Assembly (NCBI GenBank): GCA_021804345.1
Contig: JAJZHV010000101.1
Span: forward strand, 1-5,072
Origin: Pseudomonadota bacterium
GTDB taxonomy: Bacteria > Pseudomonadota > Gammaproteobacteria > Burkholderiales > Ferrovaceae
Length of the DNA: 5,072 nucleotides
Direction of reading: 5' to 3'
Part shown: positions 1-5,072 of the stretch, piece after piece
Layout: every line of letters starts with the position of its first letter
How positions within the stretch are numbered: position 1 is the first letter of the stretch
Translations under genes and position numbers: made by a program
The notes under the pieces: generated by a model
Seen by the model: the letters and a program-made list of their open reading frames with translations, nothing else
What the model was told of the DNA's origin: nothing
Databases searched by the model: none

Positions 1-157
1 GCAAGGGGCCCTGCCCATCATCGGCGTGGGCGGAATCAACAGCCCCGCCCGGGCCCAGGCTATGCTGCAGGCTGGCGCCAGCCTGATTCAGGTCTATACC
101 GGCATCATTTACAAGGGGCCTGGACTGATCCGCCAGATTGTGCATTCCCTGGCATGA
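1..157 (+). CDS. pyrD: Dihydroorotate dehydrogenase (quinone), C-terminal end, partial
   Basis: Only the last 51 codons are present; the gene enters from the left edge, with its first complete codon at base 2. PyrD of this class oxidises dihydroorotate to orotate with FMN and passes electrons to membrane quinone, the fourth step of UMP synthesis. The fragment reads [15 protein letters not shown] near its start and then [19 protein letters not shown]. These are the phosphate-binding GVGGI strand and the GASL-Q-Y-G-KGP segment that close the FMN-binding TIM barrel in class 2 PyrD; the E. coli protein ends very similarly. The TGA stop (155–157) overlaps the ATG of the next gene in an ATGA, which suggests translational coupling. 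The N-terminal membrane-association helices expected of class 2 enzymes lie outside the window, so the class is judged from the C-terminal motif only. Confidence 0.93.
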   Translation, partial: QGALPIIGVGGINSPARAQAMLQAGASLIQVYTGIIYKGPGLIRQIVHSLA

Positions 158-411
158 GTACCCCCGCCCCCACCCTGCTCACCCGCTGGCAAACGGCGCG
201 CATTGGTGAAGCCCAGTGTATTGGCTGTTTTCGTTGTGTGCCCGTCTGTCCCGAGGCCGCCATCCTGGGGGCTGCACGCCATACCCATACGGTCATCCAG
301 TCCCTGTGTACGGGCTGTGCCCACTGCCTGGAGGCCTGTCCCGTGGATTGCATCACACTCCACCCCACGGCGCACCTGTGCGCACCAGTGGCCCTTGGGG
401 TGCCCGCATGA
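154..411 (+). CDS. Short RnfB/RsxB-like 2[4Fe-4S] ferredoxin
   Basis: This 85-residue protein has two ferredoxin motifs: [12 protein letters not shown] (Cys22, 25, 28, 32) and [12 protein letters not shown] (Cys52, 55, 58, 62), eight ligands for two [4Fe-4S] clusters. An extra Cys66 follows. Between them, [10 protein letters not shown] (39–48) matches the GA-R-HTV linker typical of the C-terminal ferredoxin domain of RnfB/RsxB rather than generic ferredoxins. Full RnfB proteins carry an N-terminal membrane helix and a further Fe-S domain with a GCG-type motif. Both are absent, and there is no signal peptide or membrane segment, so a soluble cytoplasmic electron carrier is expected. The start is set by the ATGA overlap with pyrD; no good ribosome site precedes it. 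Its stop overlaps the nth start in another ATGA. The electron partners are unknown. Proximity to nth recalls the rsx–nth operon of E. coli, but no other rnf subunit is visible here. Confidence 0.88.
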   Translation: MSTPAPTLLTRWQTARIGEAQCIGCFRCVPVCPEAAILGAARHTHTVIQSLCTGCAHCLEACPVDCITLHPTAHLCAPVALGVPA

Positions 412-1040
412 GCCCGCAGCAGTGCCAGCAGTTTTTTGCGCGTCTGCAGGCGGTCAACCCCCATCCCCGCACCGAGCTGTGCTACCACAACCCCTTTCAG
501 CTGCTGCTGGCGGTGATGCTCTCGGCGCAATCCACCGACCGGCAGGTCAACCAGGTCACCCAGGCCCTCTTTACCCAAGTGCAGGGCCCAGCGGATGTGC
601 TGGCCCTGGGCCTGCCCGCCCTGGAATCGGCCCTGCGCCAACTGGGTCTGTTTCGCACCAAGGCGCGTCATGTGTACGCCACGGCGCAACGGCTGGAACA
701 ACACCATGGCGGGCAGGTTCCGGGCACGCGCCAGGCCCTGCAGGCCTTGCCCGGTGTGGGGCGCAAAACGGCCAACGTGGTGCTCAATATCGCTTTTGGG
801 CAGCCCACCCTGGCGGTGGATACCCATATTTTCCGGGTGGCCAACCGCACGGGACTGGCCCCCGGCAACACCGTGCTGGCGGTGGAACAGGCCTTGCTGC
901 GCGTGGTGCCGGCGGCTTTTTTGCCGCAAGCGCACCACTGGCTGATTTTGCATGGACGCTACATTTGCCGGGCCCGCAAGCCCGATTGCCCGGCCTGTCC
1001 GGTGATGGATTTATGCGCCAGCGCAGGCCTTGATGTATAA
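408..1040 (+). CDS. nth: Endonuclease III (DNA glycosylase / AP lyase)
   Basis: Nth removes oxidised pyrimidines such as thymine glycol from DNA and cleaves the abasic site by beta-elimination, starting base excision repair. The 210-residue product is close to the 211 residues of the E. coli enzyme and aligns without obvious gaps. The helix-hairpin-helix reads [12 protein letters not shown] (114–125) with the Schiff-base Lys120. [12 protein letters not shown] follows with catalytic Asp138. The C-terminal [4Fe-4S] cluster loop has Cys187, Cys194, Cys197 and Cys203 in the C-x6-C-x2-C-x5-C spacing. LSAQSTD (38–44) is the conserved N-terminal element. The ATG at 408 is chosen because the protein then begins like the family, it overlaps the preceding ferredoxin stop as ATGA, and a G-rich TTGGGG lies seven bases upstream. 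An open frame continues further 5' but only overlaps the ferredoxin gene. Confidence 0.97.
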   Translation: MSPQQCQQFFARLQAVNPHPRTELCYHNPFQLLLAVMLSAQSTDRQVNQVTQALFTQVQGPADVLALGLPALESALRQLGLFRTKARHVYATAQRLEQHHGGQVPGTRQALQALPGVGRKTANVVLNIAFGQPTLAVDTHIFRVANRTGLAPGNTVLAVEQALLRVVPAAFLPQAHHWLILHGRYICRARKPDCPACPVMDLCASAGLDV

Positions 1041-1470
1041 CCCCAGCCGCGAACAGGCCCGTCAGTTTTTTTTGAGCGTCTGGCAAAAACAGCAGCAACA
1101 GGCCCCCCTGAGCGCCCTAGAGGCCATGGCCTGGGACATTCTGCGCTTTCATCCGGAATATCACGCCCTGTTGGGCGCCCCCGAGCGCGCCCTGACGCGC
1201 GAATGGTTTCCCGAGCAGGGTGCCACCAACCCCTTCCTGCATTTGGGCCTGCATCTGGCCCTGGAAGAACAGCTGGCCATGGATCAGCCCCCGGGCATCG
1301 TAGGCTACTACAAGCGCTGGTGTGAGCGGTTGCAGGACGAACACGCCGCCCGGCACCGCCTGCAGGAATCCCTGGCGGAGCTGCTCTGGTCAGCTCAGCG
1401 CCATGGCACACCCTTGAGTTCGGAGCAATATCTGGTCTTGCTGGAACAGGCCTGGCAACAGGGCCAGTAA
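1033..1470 (+). CDS. DUF1841 family protein, His-rich, function unknown
   Basis: The 145-residue product begins [10 protein letters not shown] and has the landmarks I associate with DUF1841, a family often found beside nth in beta- and gammaproteobacteria: HPEYH (40–44), NPFLHLGLHLALEEQ (66–80) then MDQPPGI, DEHAARH (102–108), and QRHGTP (122–127) near the end. It appears all-helical and soluble, with no signal peptide or membrane segment. Three His pairs are spaced H-x3-H: 40/44, 70/74 and 104/108. Acidic residues lie nearby (E42, E78, E79, D102, E103). This pattern could bind metal, but that is inference and no function is assigned. The ATG at 1033 overlaps the last eight bases of nth; a TTG directly before it (1030) is in frame but less likely. 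A run of eight T (1066–1073) falls in codons 12–14. The gene is probably the last of the pyrD–ferredoxin–nth unit. Confidence 0.9.
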   Translation: MYNPSREQARQFFLSVWQKQQQQAPLSALEAMAWDILRFHPEYHALLGAPERALTREWFPEQGATNPFLHLGLHLALEEQLAMDQPPGIVGYYKRWCERLQDEHAARHRLQESLAELLWSAQRHGTPLSSEQYLVLLEQAWQQGQ

Positions 1471-1491
1471 GCGCCACCTGCAGGGTGGTGT
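1471..1491. terminator. GC-rich hairpin in the convergent gap (possible weak bidirectional terminator)
   Basis: The 40 bases between the converging DUF1841 and dnaQ stops contain CCACC (1474–1478) pairing with GGTGG (1484–1488) across a five-base loop. Wobble and GC pairs extend the stem on both sides. A second, weaker stem, GGAC (1492–1495) with GTCC (1504–1507), follows. Neither has a T-tract on either strand, so a classical intrinsic terminator is not shown. The position, between two gene ends facing each other, is the main argument for a role. Confidence 0.25.
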
Positions 1492-1510
1492 GGACGGTCG
1501 GTGGTCCGGC

Positions 1511-2224
1511 TCAGGATTCGGTGTGCAGCGCCAGCCAGTTGCACTGCCCGCGACTGGCCTTTTGAAGGTTCTCCAGTTGCTGCAGGTGCTGATCAATTTC
1601 TTCCAGGCTGGCGTATTGAATGCGCAGGCCCGAGTGGGGCCCGCGCCCCGACGCCTGACGCACCAACTGGCCATCAGCGGTTGGCACTGGGTCCATGAGC
1701 AGCGAATCCTGGCCACGGGTCATAGCCAAGTACACCTCGCTTAACAGTTCCGCATCCAGCAAGGCCCCATGAAACTCCCGCGCCGAGCGATCCACCCCAT
1801 AGCGATCGCACAGGGCATCGAGGGTGTTGCGCTTGCCCGGGTGCAGCTCGCGCGCCATGGTCAGGGTGTCGGTGATTTTGGCGCAACAACGCTCCAGGGG
1901 GGGCTGGTTTAAGCGCGCCAACTCATGATTCAGGAAACCCTGGTCGAAGGGCGCGTTGTGAATGATCAGTTCCGCCTCCTGCACAAAGTCCAGAAAGGGC
2001 GTCAGCACCTGGGCAAAGAGGGGTTTATCCTGCAAGAAGTCAGTGCCCAGGCCATGCTTTTGCAAGGCGCCAGGGTCGCTGTCCCGTTGCGGATTCAGAT
2101 AGGTATGAAACACGCGGCCGGTGCGGCGCCGATGCAGGATTTCCACCAGCCCGATTTCCACCACCCGATGCCCCTTGGCGGGCTCTAGGCCGGTGGTTTC
2201 CGTATCCAGGATGACCTGCCTCAT
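1511..2224 (-). CDS. dnaQ: DNA polymerase III epsilon subunit (3'-5' proofreading exonuclease)
   Basis: Epsilon removes misincorporated bases during replication as part of the Pol III core with alpha and theta. The 237-residue product has the full DEDDh exonuclease set: LDTETTG with Asp7 and Glu9 (Exo I), HNAPFD with Asp94 (Exo II), and [12 protein letters not shown] with His152 and Asp157 (Exo III). These correspond to D12, E14, D103, H162 and D167 of E. coli. VYLAMTRGQ (164–172) leads into QDSLLM (172–177), which resembles the internal beta-clamp-binding hexapeptide of epsilon. The remaining ~60 residues match the region that binds the alpha subunit; the tail continues a few residues past the usual terminal Trp. 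The ATG at 2224 overlaps the rnhA stop as ATGA, with no clear ribosome site, so translation is probably coupled to rnhA. Confidence 0.96.
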   Translation of the reverse strand: MRQVILDTETTGLEPAKGHRVVEIGLVEILHRRRTGRVFHTYLNPQRDSDPGALQKHGLGTDFLQDKPLFAQVLTPFLDFVQEAELIIHNAPFDQGFLNHELARLNQPPLERCCAKITDTLTMARELHPGKRNTLDALCDRYGVDRSAREFHGALLDAELLSEVYLAMTRGQDSLLMDPVPTADGQLVRQASGRGPHSGLRIQYASLEEIDQHLQQLENLQKASRGQCNWLALHTES

Positions 2225-2661
2225 GGGGCCAGGCTTGCCACGCCCAGGTTAGCCAGGCGGTCGGCGTGCTCATTGCCCTCATGCCCGGCATGCCCCTTGA
2301 CCCAACGCCACTGCACCTGATGGCGCTGGGACTGAACGACCAACTCCTGCCACAGATCGGCATTCTTTACCGGCTGCCGGCTGGCGGTTTTCCAGCCATT
2401 GCGCTGCCAGGCATGAATCCATTCCTGAATGCCCTTTTGCACATATTGCGAATCGGTGTAGAGCGTGACTTGACAGGGGCGGTTCAAGGCCTTGAGGGCT
2501 TCGATGACGGCCGTGAGCTCCATGCGGTTGTTGGTGGTCAGGGCCACGCCGCCATGCAACTCGCGCTGGGCTGTGCCCGTACGCAGAAACACGCCCCAGC
2601 CACCGGGCCCCGGGTTACCCTTGCAGGCTCCGTCGGTGTAGATTTCTACCTCAGGGGGCAT
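2221..2661 (-). CDS. rnhA: Ribonuclease HI
   Basis: RNase HI cuts the RNA strand of RNA:DNA hybrids, clearing R-loops, primers and excess initiation hybrids in the cytoplasm. The 146-residue product matches E. coli RNase HI (155 residues), with catalytic residues at the same numbers: Asp10 in [16 protein letters not shown], Glu48 in [10 protein letters not shown], Asp70 in YTDSQYV and Asp134 in NEHADRLA, plus His124 in [10 protein letters not shown]. The Trp- and Lys-rich handle (W81, W85, W90, K91) that contacts the hybrid is present. The ATG at 2661 is chosen because it gives the family N-terminus; an open frame extends 51 codons upstream but lies inside the methyltransferase gene. GGAAGG precedes the ATG at a short distance of two bases. 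The gene overlaps the methyltransferase end by 11 bases and the dnaQ start by four, so the three genes are likely one transcript. Confidence 0.97.
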   Translation of the reverse strand: MPPEVEIYTDGACKGNPGPGGWGVFLRTGTAQRELHGGVALTTNNRMELTAVIEALKALNRPCQVTLYTDSQYVQKGIQEWIHAWQRNGWKTASRQPVKNADLWQELVVQSQRHQVQWRWVKGHAGHEGNEHADRLANLGVASLAP

Positions 2662-3439
2662 GGCCTTCCGGAGGGCGCGGGGTGCGCACAAAGGGCAGCA
2701 CCTTATGGGAGGGGATGGCGTGATAATGGGTGGCCGTGGAGCGCACCGCGCGCGCCAGCACCTTGTTGGGCACCAGGCTGGGGCTCCAGCGCGGGGTGAT
2801 AAGACGCATGCCATGCACGCGCTTTACCGCTTGCAGCATATACACGCCCCCGCCCACGCCCCACCAGCGATCCCCTGCCGGCTCCATGAAGCGAAAGCGA
2901 TGCAACCAGCGGTCGCTTTGAAAAGGGGGCACATAGGCCCAGAAGCGCCCAGCGCTCACCTCAAAGCCCAACAGGGACAGCCAGTCCTTGAGCCGCGACA
3001 GGGCGATGAAATGACCGCACCAGGGGTATTCGGCGCTGCCACGGGAAAAAGACTGGCGCAGGCCCCACAGGCTGCGCGGGTTGAAGGCGGTGAGAACCAG
3101 TCGCCCCTCGGGGCGCAACACCCGGGTGATTTCGCGCAAAATGGCATGGGGGTTGGGCGAAAACTCCAGGGCATGGGGCAATACCGCCAAGTCGATGCTC
3201 TGTGTGGCTAAGGGCAGGGCATGGGGTTCGGCGCGCAGGGAGGTGGGACCCTGCCGGCACAGGGTGATGCGATGGGCAATGCGGTTGGCGCGCAGGGCAT
3301 CGAGTTCGGGCATGAACACCTGCAAGGCGTTATAGCCGAAGATGTTACACACCGCATCGTCCAGCACGCGCTGCTCCTGGGTCAGCACATGCTGCCCCAG
3401 CGGGGTGAGAAGCCAGTCGTGCAGAGAGAGTTCAGCCAT
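2651..3439 (-). CDS. YafS-type class I SAM-dependent methyltransferase, target unknown
   Basis: The 262-residue product resembles the Methyltransf_11-type protein encoded between gloB and rnhA in many Proteobacteria (yafS in E. coli). Visible motifs are [19 protein letters not shown] (75–93, the acidic loop and core strand), [20 protein letters not shown] (101–120, post-motif helix, turn and strand) running into NPRSLWGLR, and [13 protein letters not shown] (196–208, final strands). The usual glycine-rich SAM motif I is not recognisable: the expected place reads [15 protein letters not shown] (35–49). There is no signal peptide. The substrate is not known and enzyme activity is not proven by sequence. 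The ATG at 3439 gives the family-like start [16 protein letters not shown]; an in-frame TTG at 3457 would overlap the promoter and is rejected. The gene heads the rnhA–dnaQ unit and diverges from gloB. Confidence 0.87.
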   Translation of the reverse strand: MAELSLHDWLLTPLGQHVLTQEQRVLDDAVCNIFGYNALQVFMPELDALRANRIAHRITLCRQGPTSLRAEPHALPLATQSIDLAVLPHALEFSPNPHAILREITRVLRPEGRLVLTAFNPRSLWGLRQSFSRGSAEYPWCGHFIALSRLKDWLSLLGFEVSAGRFWAYVPPFQSDRWLHRFRFMEPAGDRWWGVGGGVYMLQAVKRVHGMRLITPRWSPSLVPNKVLARAVRSTATHYHAIPSHKVLPFVRTPRPPEGHAP

Positions 3440-3445
3440 GGCAGA

Positions 3446-3474
3446 ATTGTATGCCAAACTACCCTGAGCGTGAA
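3446..3474 (-). promoter_or_regulatory. Sigma70-like promoter for methyltransferase–rnhA–dnaQ
   Basis: Read on the minus strand, TTCACG (3474–3469) and TACAAT (3451–3446) are separated by exactly 17 bases. They match TTGACA at four of six positions and TATAAT at five of six. The expected start point, seven bases past the -10 element, falls on 3439, the A of the methyltransferase ATG. The gap between the divergent genes is only 44 bases, so a promoter for this unit is expected here. It is a sequence match without experimental support. Confidence 0.55.
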
Positions 3475-3478
3475 GAGG
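3475..3478 (+). promoter_or_regulatory. Ribosome binding site of gloB (decides the start)
   Basis: GAGG within GAAGAGG sits five bases before the ATG at 3484. This supports that start over the in-frame ATG at 3451, which has no such element and overlaps the opposing -10 box. Confidence 0.6.
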
Positions 3479-3483
3479 TCCTG

Positions 3484-4293
3484 ATGTCCCGTTCCCTGTT
3501 CTGCTCCCCGGCCCCTGGCACGCTGCAGGTGAGCGCCCTGCCCGCCTTTGCAGATAATTACCTGTGGGTGCTGCACGATGACACCCATGCCGTGGTGGTG
3601 GACCCTGGCGCCGCCCCCCCGGTGCAGCACTTTCTGCAGCAACGGGGGTTAACCCTCAGCGCCCTGTGGATTACCCATCATCATGCGGATCATACGGGCG
3701 GCATCGCAGCCCTTCGTGCCCAGGCGGACGTGCCGGTGTATGGCCCGGCTCTGGAATGCATTCCCCAGCGCACTCAGGCCCTGGCTGCGGAGGACACGCT
3801 GCAGCTAAACCACCCCCCCCTGCGGGCGCAGGTGCTGCACCTTCCCGGGCATACCGCGGGGCACCTGGGGTATAGGGTGGCGGGACCGGTGCCCTGGCTA
3901 TTTTGCGGCGACACCCTGTTTGGCTGTGGCTGTGGGCGCCTGTTCGAAGGCACGCCGGCGCAACTGCTGGATTCCCTGCATCAGTTGCAGCGCTTGCCCC
4001 AGGATACTCTGGTCTTTAGCGCCCATGAATACACCCAGGCCAATATCCGCTTTGCACTGGAGGTGGAGCCAGATAATCCAGCCCTGCAACAACGCGCCCG
4101 GGACTGTGCCGCCCTGCGTGCTGCCGGTCAGCCCACCCTGCCCTCCAGCATGGCCCTGGAGTGCGCCACCAATCCGTTTTTGCGCTGCACCGAGCCTGGG
4201 GTGATCCGCAGCGTACAAGCCCGCTGCCAGGTGGCCCACAGTGACGAATTGAGCATTTTCACCGCCCTGCGCGCTTGGAAAAACCGGTTCTGA
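3484..4293 (+). CDS. gloB: Hydroxyacylglutathione hydrolase (glyoxalase II)
   Basis: GloB hydrolyses S-lactoylglutathione to D-lactate and glutathione, the second step of methylglyoxal detoxification in the cytoplasm. The 269-residue product has the metallo-beta-lactamase fold signature THHHADH (64–70), giving ligands His65, His67, Asp69 and His70. Further ligands are His123 in PGHTAGH, bridging Asp143 in CGDTLF and His181 in SAHEYT. GCGRLFEGT (149–157) is a glyoxalase II hallmark. The C-terminal WKNRF supplies the Lys and Arg expected to contact glutathione, like the KKDRF end of the E. coli protein. The ATG at 3484 is chosen for its ribosome site; it still leaves about 15 residues more than E. 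coli before the conserved LPAFADNYLWVL. C-runs of seven (3614–3620) and eight (3813–3820) lie in the gene. It diverges from the methyltransferase, as gloB does from yafS in E. coli. Confidence 0.97.
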   Translation: MSRSLFCSPAPGTLQVSALPAFADNYLWVLHDDTHAVVVDPGAAPPVQHFLQQRGLTLSALWITHHHADHTGGIAALRAQADVPVYGPALECIPQRTQALAAEDTLQLNHPPLRAQVLHLPGHTAGHLGYRVAGPVPWLFCGDTLFGCGCGRLFEGTPAQLLDSLHQLQRLPQDTLVFSAHEYTQANIRFALEVEPDNPALQQRARDCAALRAAGQPTLPSSMALECATNPFLRCTEPGVIRSVQARCQVAHSDELSIFTALRAWKNRF

Positions 4294-4305
4294 GTCTCAA
4301 TGGGC

Positions 4306-4311
4306 TACAAT
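4306..4311 (+). promoter_or_regulatory. Possible -10 element for mltD
   Basis: TACAAT matches the sigma70 -10 consensus at five of six positions and lies 29 bases before the mltD ATG. No good -35 is found at 16–18 bases; the best nearby hexamer, TTGGAA (4275–4280), is 25 bases away. A promoter is plausible because a new function starts here, but readthrough from gloB is equally possible. Confidence 0.35.
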
Positions 4312-4312
4312 T

Positions 4313-4339
4313 GCTCCTTTTGGCGTTAAAAAAGCGAGC
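4313..4339 (+). promoter_or_regulatory. Inverted repeat / hairpin just before the mltD start
   Basis: GCTCCTTTT (4313–4321) pairs with AAAAG-C-GAGC (4330–4339), nine pairs with a single bulged C (4335) and an eight-base loop. The right arm contains the only purine-rich stretch before the ATG at 4341. The structure could hide the ribosome site in transcripts read through from gloB, or act as an operator in DNA. It is not a convincing terminator: the stem is AT-rich near the loop and no T-tract follows. Confidence 0.35.
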
Positions 4340-4340
4340 G

Positions 4341-5072
4341 ATGGCCCTGCAACGCACAGGTCTGCCCCCCCCCTGCCCCCACCCCGTCCCAGCACCCACT
4401 GGCGCCCTAGCGCGCACCCGGTCTGTGCCCATCGGGTTGCTGCTGTGCGCCCTGTGGGCGCCACTCCCAACCCTATGTGCCGACCCGCCCACAACCGCGC
4501 CTGCCCCAGCACCCGCCACCTCCGGTACCCAAAGCCAGGTGGTGCAGCCCACAGACGAGGCGGAAGTGCCCCTGGACGTATGGGATCGCATCCGGGAGGG
4601 GTTTGCGCTACAAACCCCGGATAACGACCCCCGCGTGGCACGCCACGAGGCCTGGTTTGCAGCCCGCCCAGATTACGTAGAGCGCACCATGGAGCGCAGT
4701 CGCATGGTGCTGTACTTCATTGTGGAGGAGGTGCAAAAACGCGGCATGCCCATGGAAATTGCCCTGCTCCCCATCGTGGAAAGCGCCTTCAACCCCCACG
4801 CCCTGTCGCGCAGCCAAGCTTCGGGCCTGTGGCAGTTCATTCCCTCCACCGGGCGCCTGTTTGGCCTGCAGCAAAACTGGTGGTATGACGGGCGCAAGGA
4901 CGTGGTGGCCGCCACCACCTCGGCCCTGGATTACCTGCAGCGCCTGCATGAGGAATTTGGCACCTGGGAGCTGGCCCTGGCGGGCTATAACTGCGGCGAA
5001 GGCAAGATCCGCCGGGAAATCGCCTTCAACCGGGCGCGCAATCGCCCCACGGATTACCTCAGCCTGAATCTG
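4341..5072 (+). CDS. mltD: MltD-type membrane-bound lytic murein transglycosylase, partial (runs off the right edge)
   Basis: This enzyme cleaves the MurNAc–GlcNAc bond of peptidoglycan to give 1,6-anhydro ends, acting in the periplasm during wall turnover. The 244 visible codons stay open to the edge. Residues 31–47 form a hydrophobic segment ending in TLCA, preceded by R25 and R27: a signal peptide, probably cut after Ala47. No lipobox is evident, unlike the E. coli lipoprotein. A Pro/Ala/Thr-rich linker (48–75) follows. From about 78 the sequence tracks MltD: MEIALLPIVESAFNPHALS with catalytic Glu147, GLWQFIPSTGRLFGL (162–176), DGRKDVVAATTSALDYL, and GYNCGEGKI with Tyr216 and Asn217. The LysM repeats expected downstream lie outside the window. 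The ATG at 4341 has a weak ribosome site; a GTG at 4425 would also give a signal peptide but without the arginines. Nine C (4365–4373) follow the start. Confidence 0.92.
   Translation, partial: MALQRTGLPPPCPHPVPAPTGALARTRSVPIGLLLCALWAPLPTLCADPPTTAPAPAPATSGTQSQVVQPTDEAEVPLDVWDRIREGFALQTPDNDPRVARHEAWFAARPDYVERTMERSRMVLYFIVEEVQKRGMPMEIALLPIVESAFNPHALSRSQASGLWQFIPSTGRLFGLQQNWWYDGRKDVVAATTSALDYLQRLHEEFGTWELALAGYNCGEGKIRREIAFNRARNRPTDYLSLNL

Noticed and set aside
154..411. Ferredoxin as a PyrK-like electron-transfer subunit for PyrD
   Set aside because: PyrK is an FAD and [2Fe-2S] protein partnering class 1B PyrD. This protein has two [4Fe-4S] motifs, and the PyrD end looks class 2.
912..927. GCGGC–TTTTTT–GCCGC hairpin inside nth
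   Set aside because: The T run is in the loop, not after the stem, and it encodes the conserved Ala-Ala-Phe-Leu-Pro region, so it is not a terminator.
105..953. Long open frame on the minus strand opposite pyrD, the ferredoxin and nth
   Set aside because: It lies entirely across three well-supported plus-strand genes, has low-complexity Arg/Gln/Gly-rich composition, no recognisable domain and no ribosome site.
203..1033. Second plus-strand open frame overlapping the ferredoxin and nth
   Set aside because: Pro/Gly/Ala-rich translation without domains; it is an out-of-frame reading of nth, whose catalytic residues are all intact in the other frame.
2266..3211. Plus-strand open frames opposite rnhA and the methyltransferase
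   Set aside because: Both are antisense to genes with clear family motifs, and their translations are Gly/Ala/His-rich with no motif.
4282..4289. AACCGGTT palindrome at the end of gloB
   Set aside because: It encodes part of the conserved C-terminal KNRF end, and eight-base palindromes are expected by chance.
1..5072. CRISPR array, insertion sequence, tRNA, rRNA or long direct repeats
   Set aside because: By reading both strands I saw no spaced repeats, terminal inverted repeats, transposase motifs or cloverleaf sequence; nearly all of the window is coding.

Overview
This window looks like an ordinary chromosomal segment from a GC-rich Gram-negative bacterium of the Pseudomonadota. The orders nth–DUF1841 and gloB / YafS-type methyltransferase / rnhA / dnaQ, with an MltD-type transglycosylase beyond, fit a beta- or gammaproteobacterium. 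I lean towards a betaproteobacterium but cannot name a genus. Every gene present belongs to a family I recognise. I found no mobile element, CRISPR array, rRNA or tRNA, and no clearly new multi-gene system. The most interesting points are small-scale ones.

Left block (+ strand, 1–1470). The end of pyrD is followed by a very short two-cluster ferredoxin resembling only the C-terminal domain of RnfB/RsxB, then nth (endonuclease III) and a DUF1841 protein. All three junctions overlap by 4–8 bases, so the four genes are almost certainly one translationally coupled unit. It joins pyrimidine synthesis, an Fe-S electron carrier, an Fe-S DNA glycosylase and an uncharacterised His-rich helical protein.

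Middle block (- strand, 3439 down to 1511). A YafS-type SAM-dependent methyltransferase with a degenerate motif I is followed by rnhA (RNase HI) and dnaQ (Pol III epsilon proofreading subunit), again with overlapping junctions. A sigma70-like promoter sits directly before the methyltransferase ATG, so that message may be leaderless. The two blocks converge on a 40-base gap that holds a GC-rich hairpin but no T-tract.

Right block (+ strand, 3484–5072). gloB (glyoxalase II) diverges from the methyltransferase across 44 bases. It is followed, after 47 bases carrying a -10-like TACAAT and an inverted repeat, by a secreted MltD-type lytic transglycosylase. That gene is cut by the right edge after its catalytic domain has started, and it carries a nine-C tract in its first codons.

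Functionally the window covers nucleotide synthesis, DNA repair and replication fidelity (nth, rnhA, dnaQ), methylglyoxal detoxification (gloB) and cell-wall turnover (mltD).
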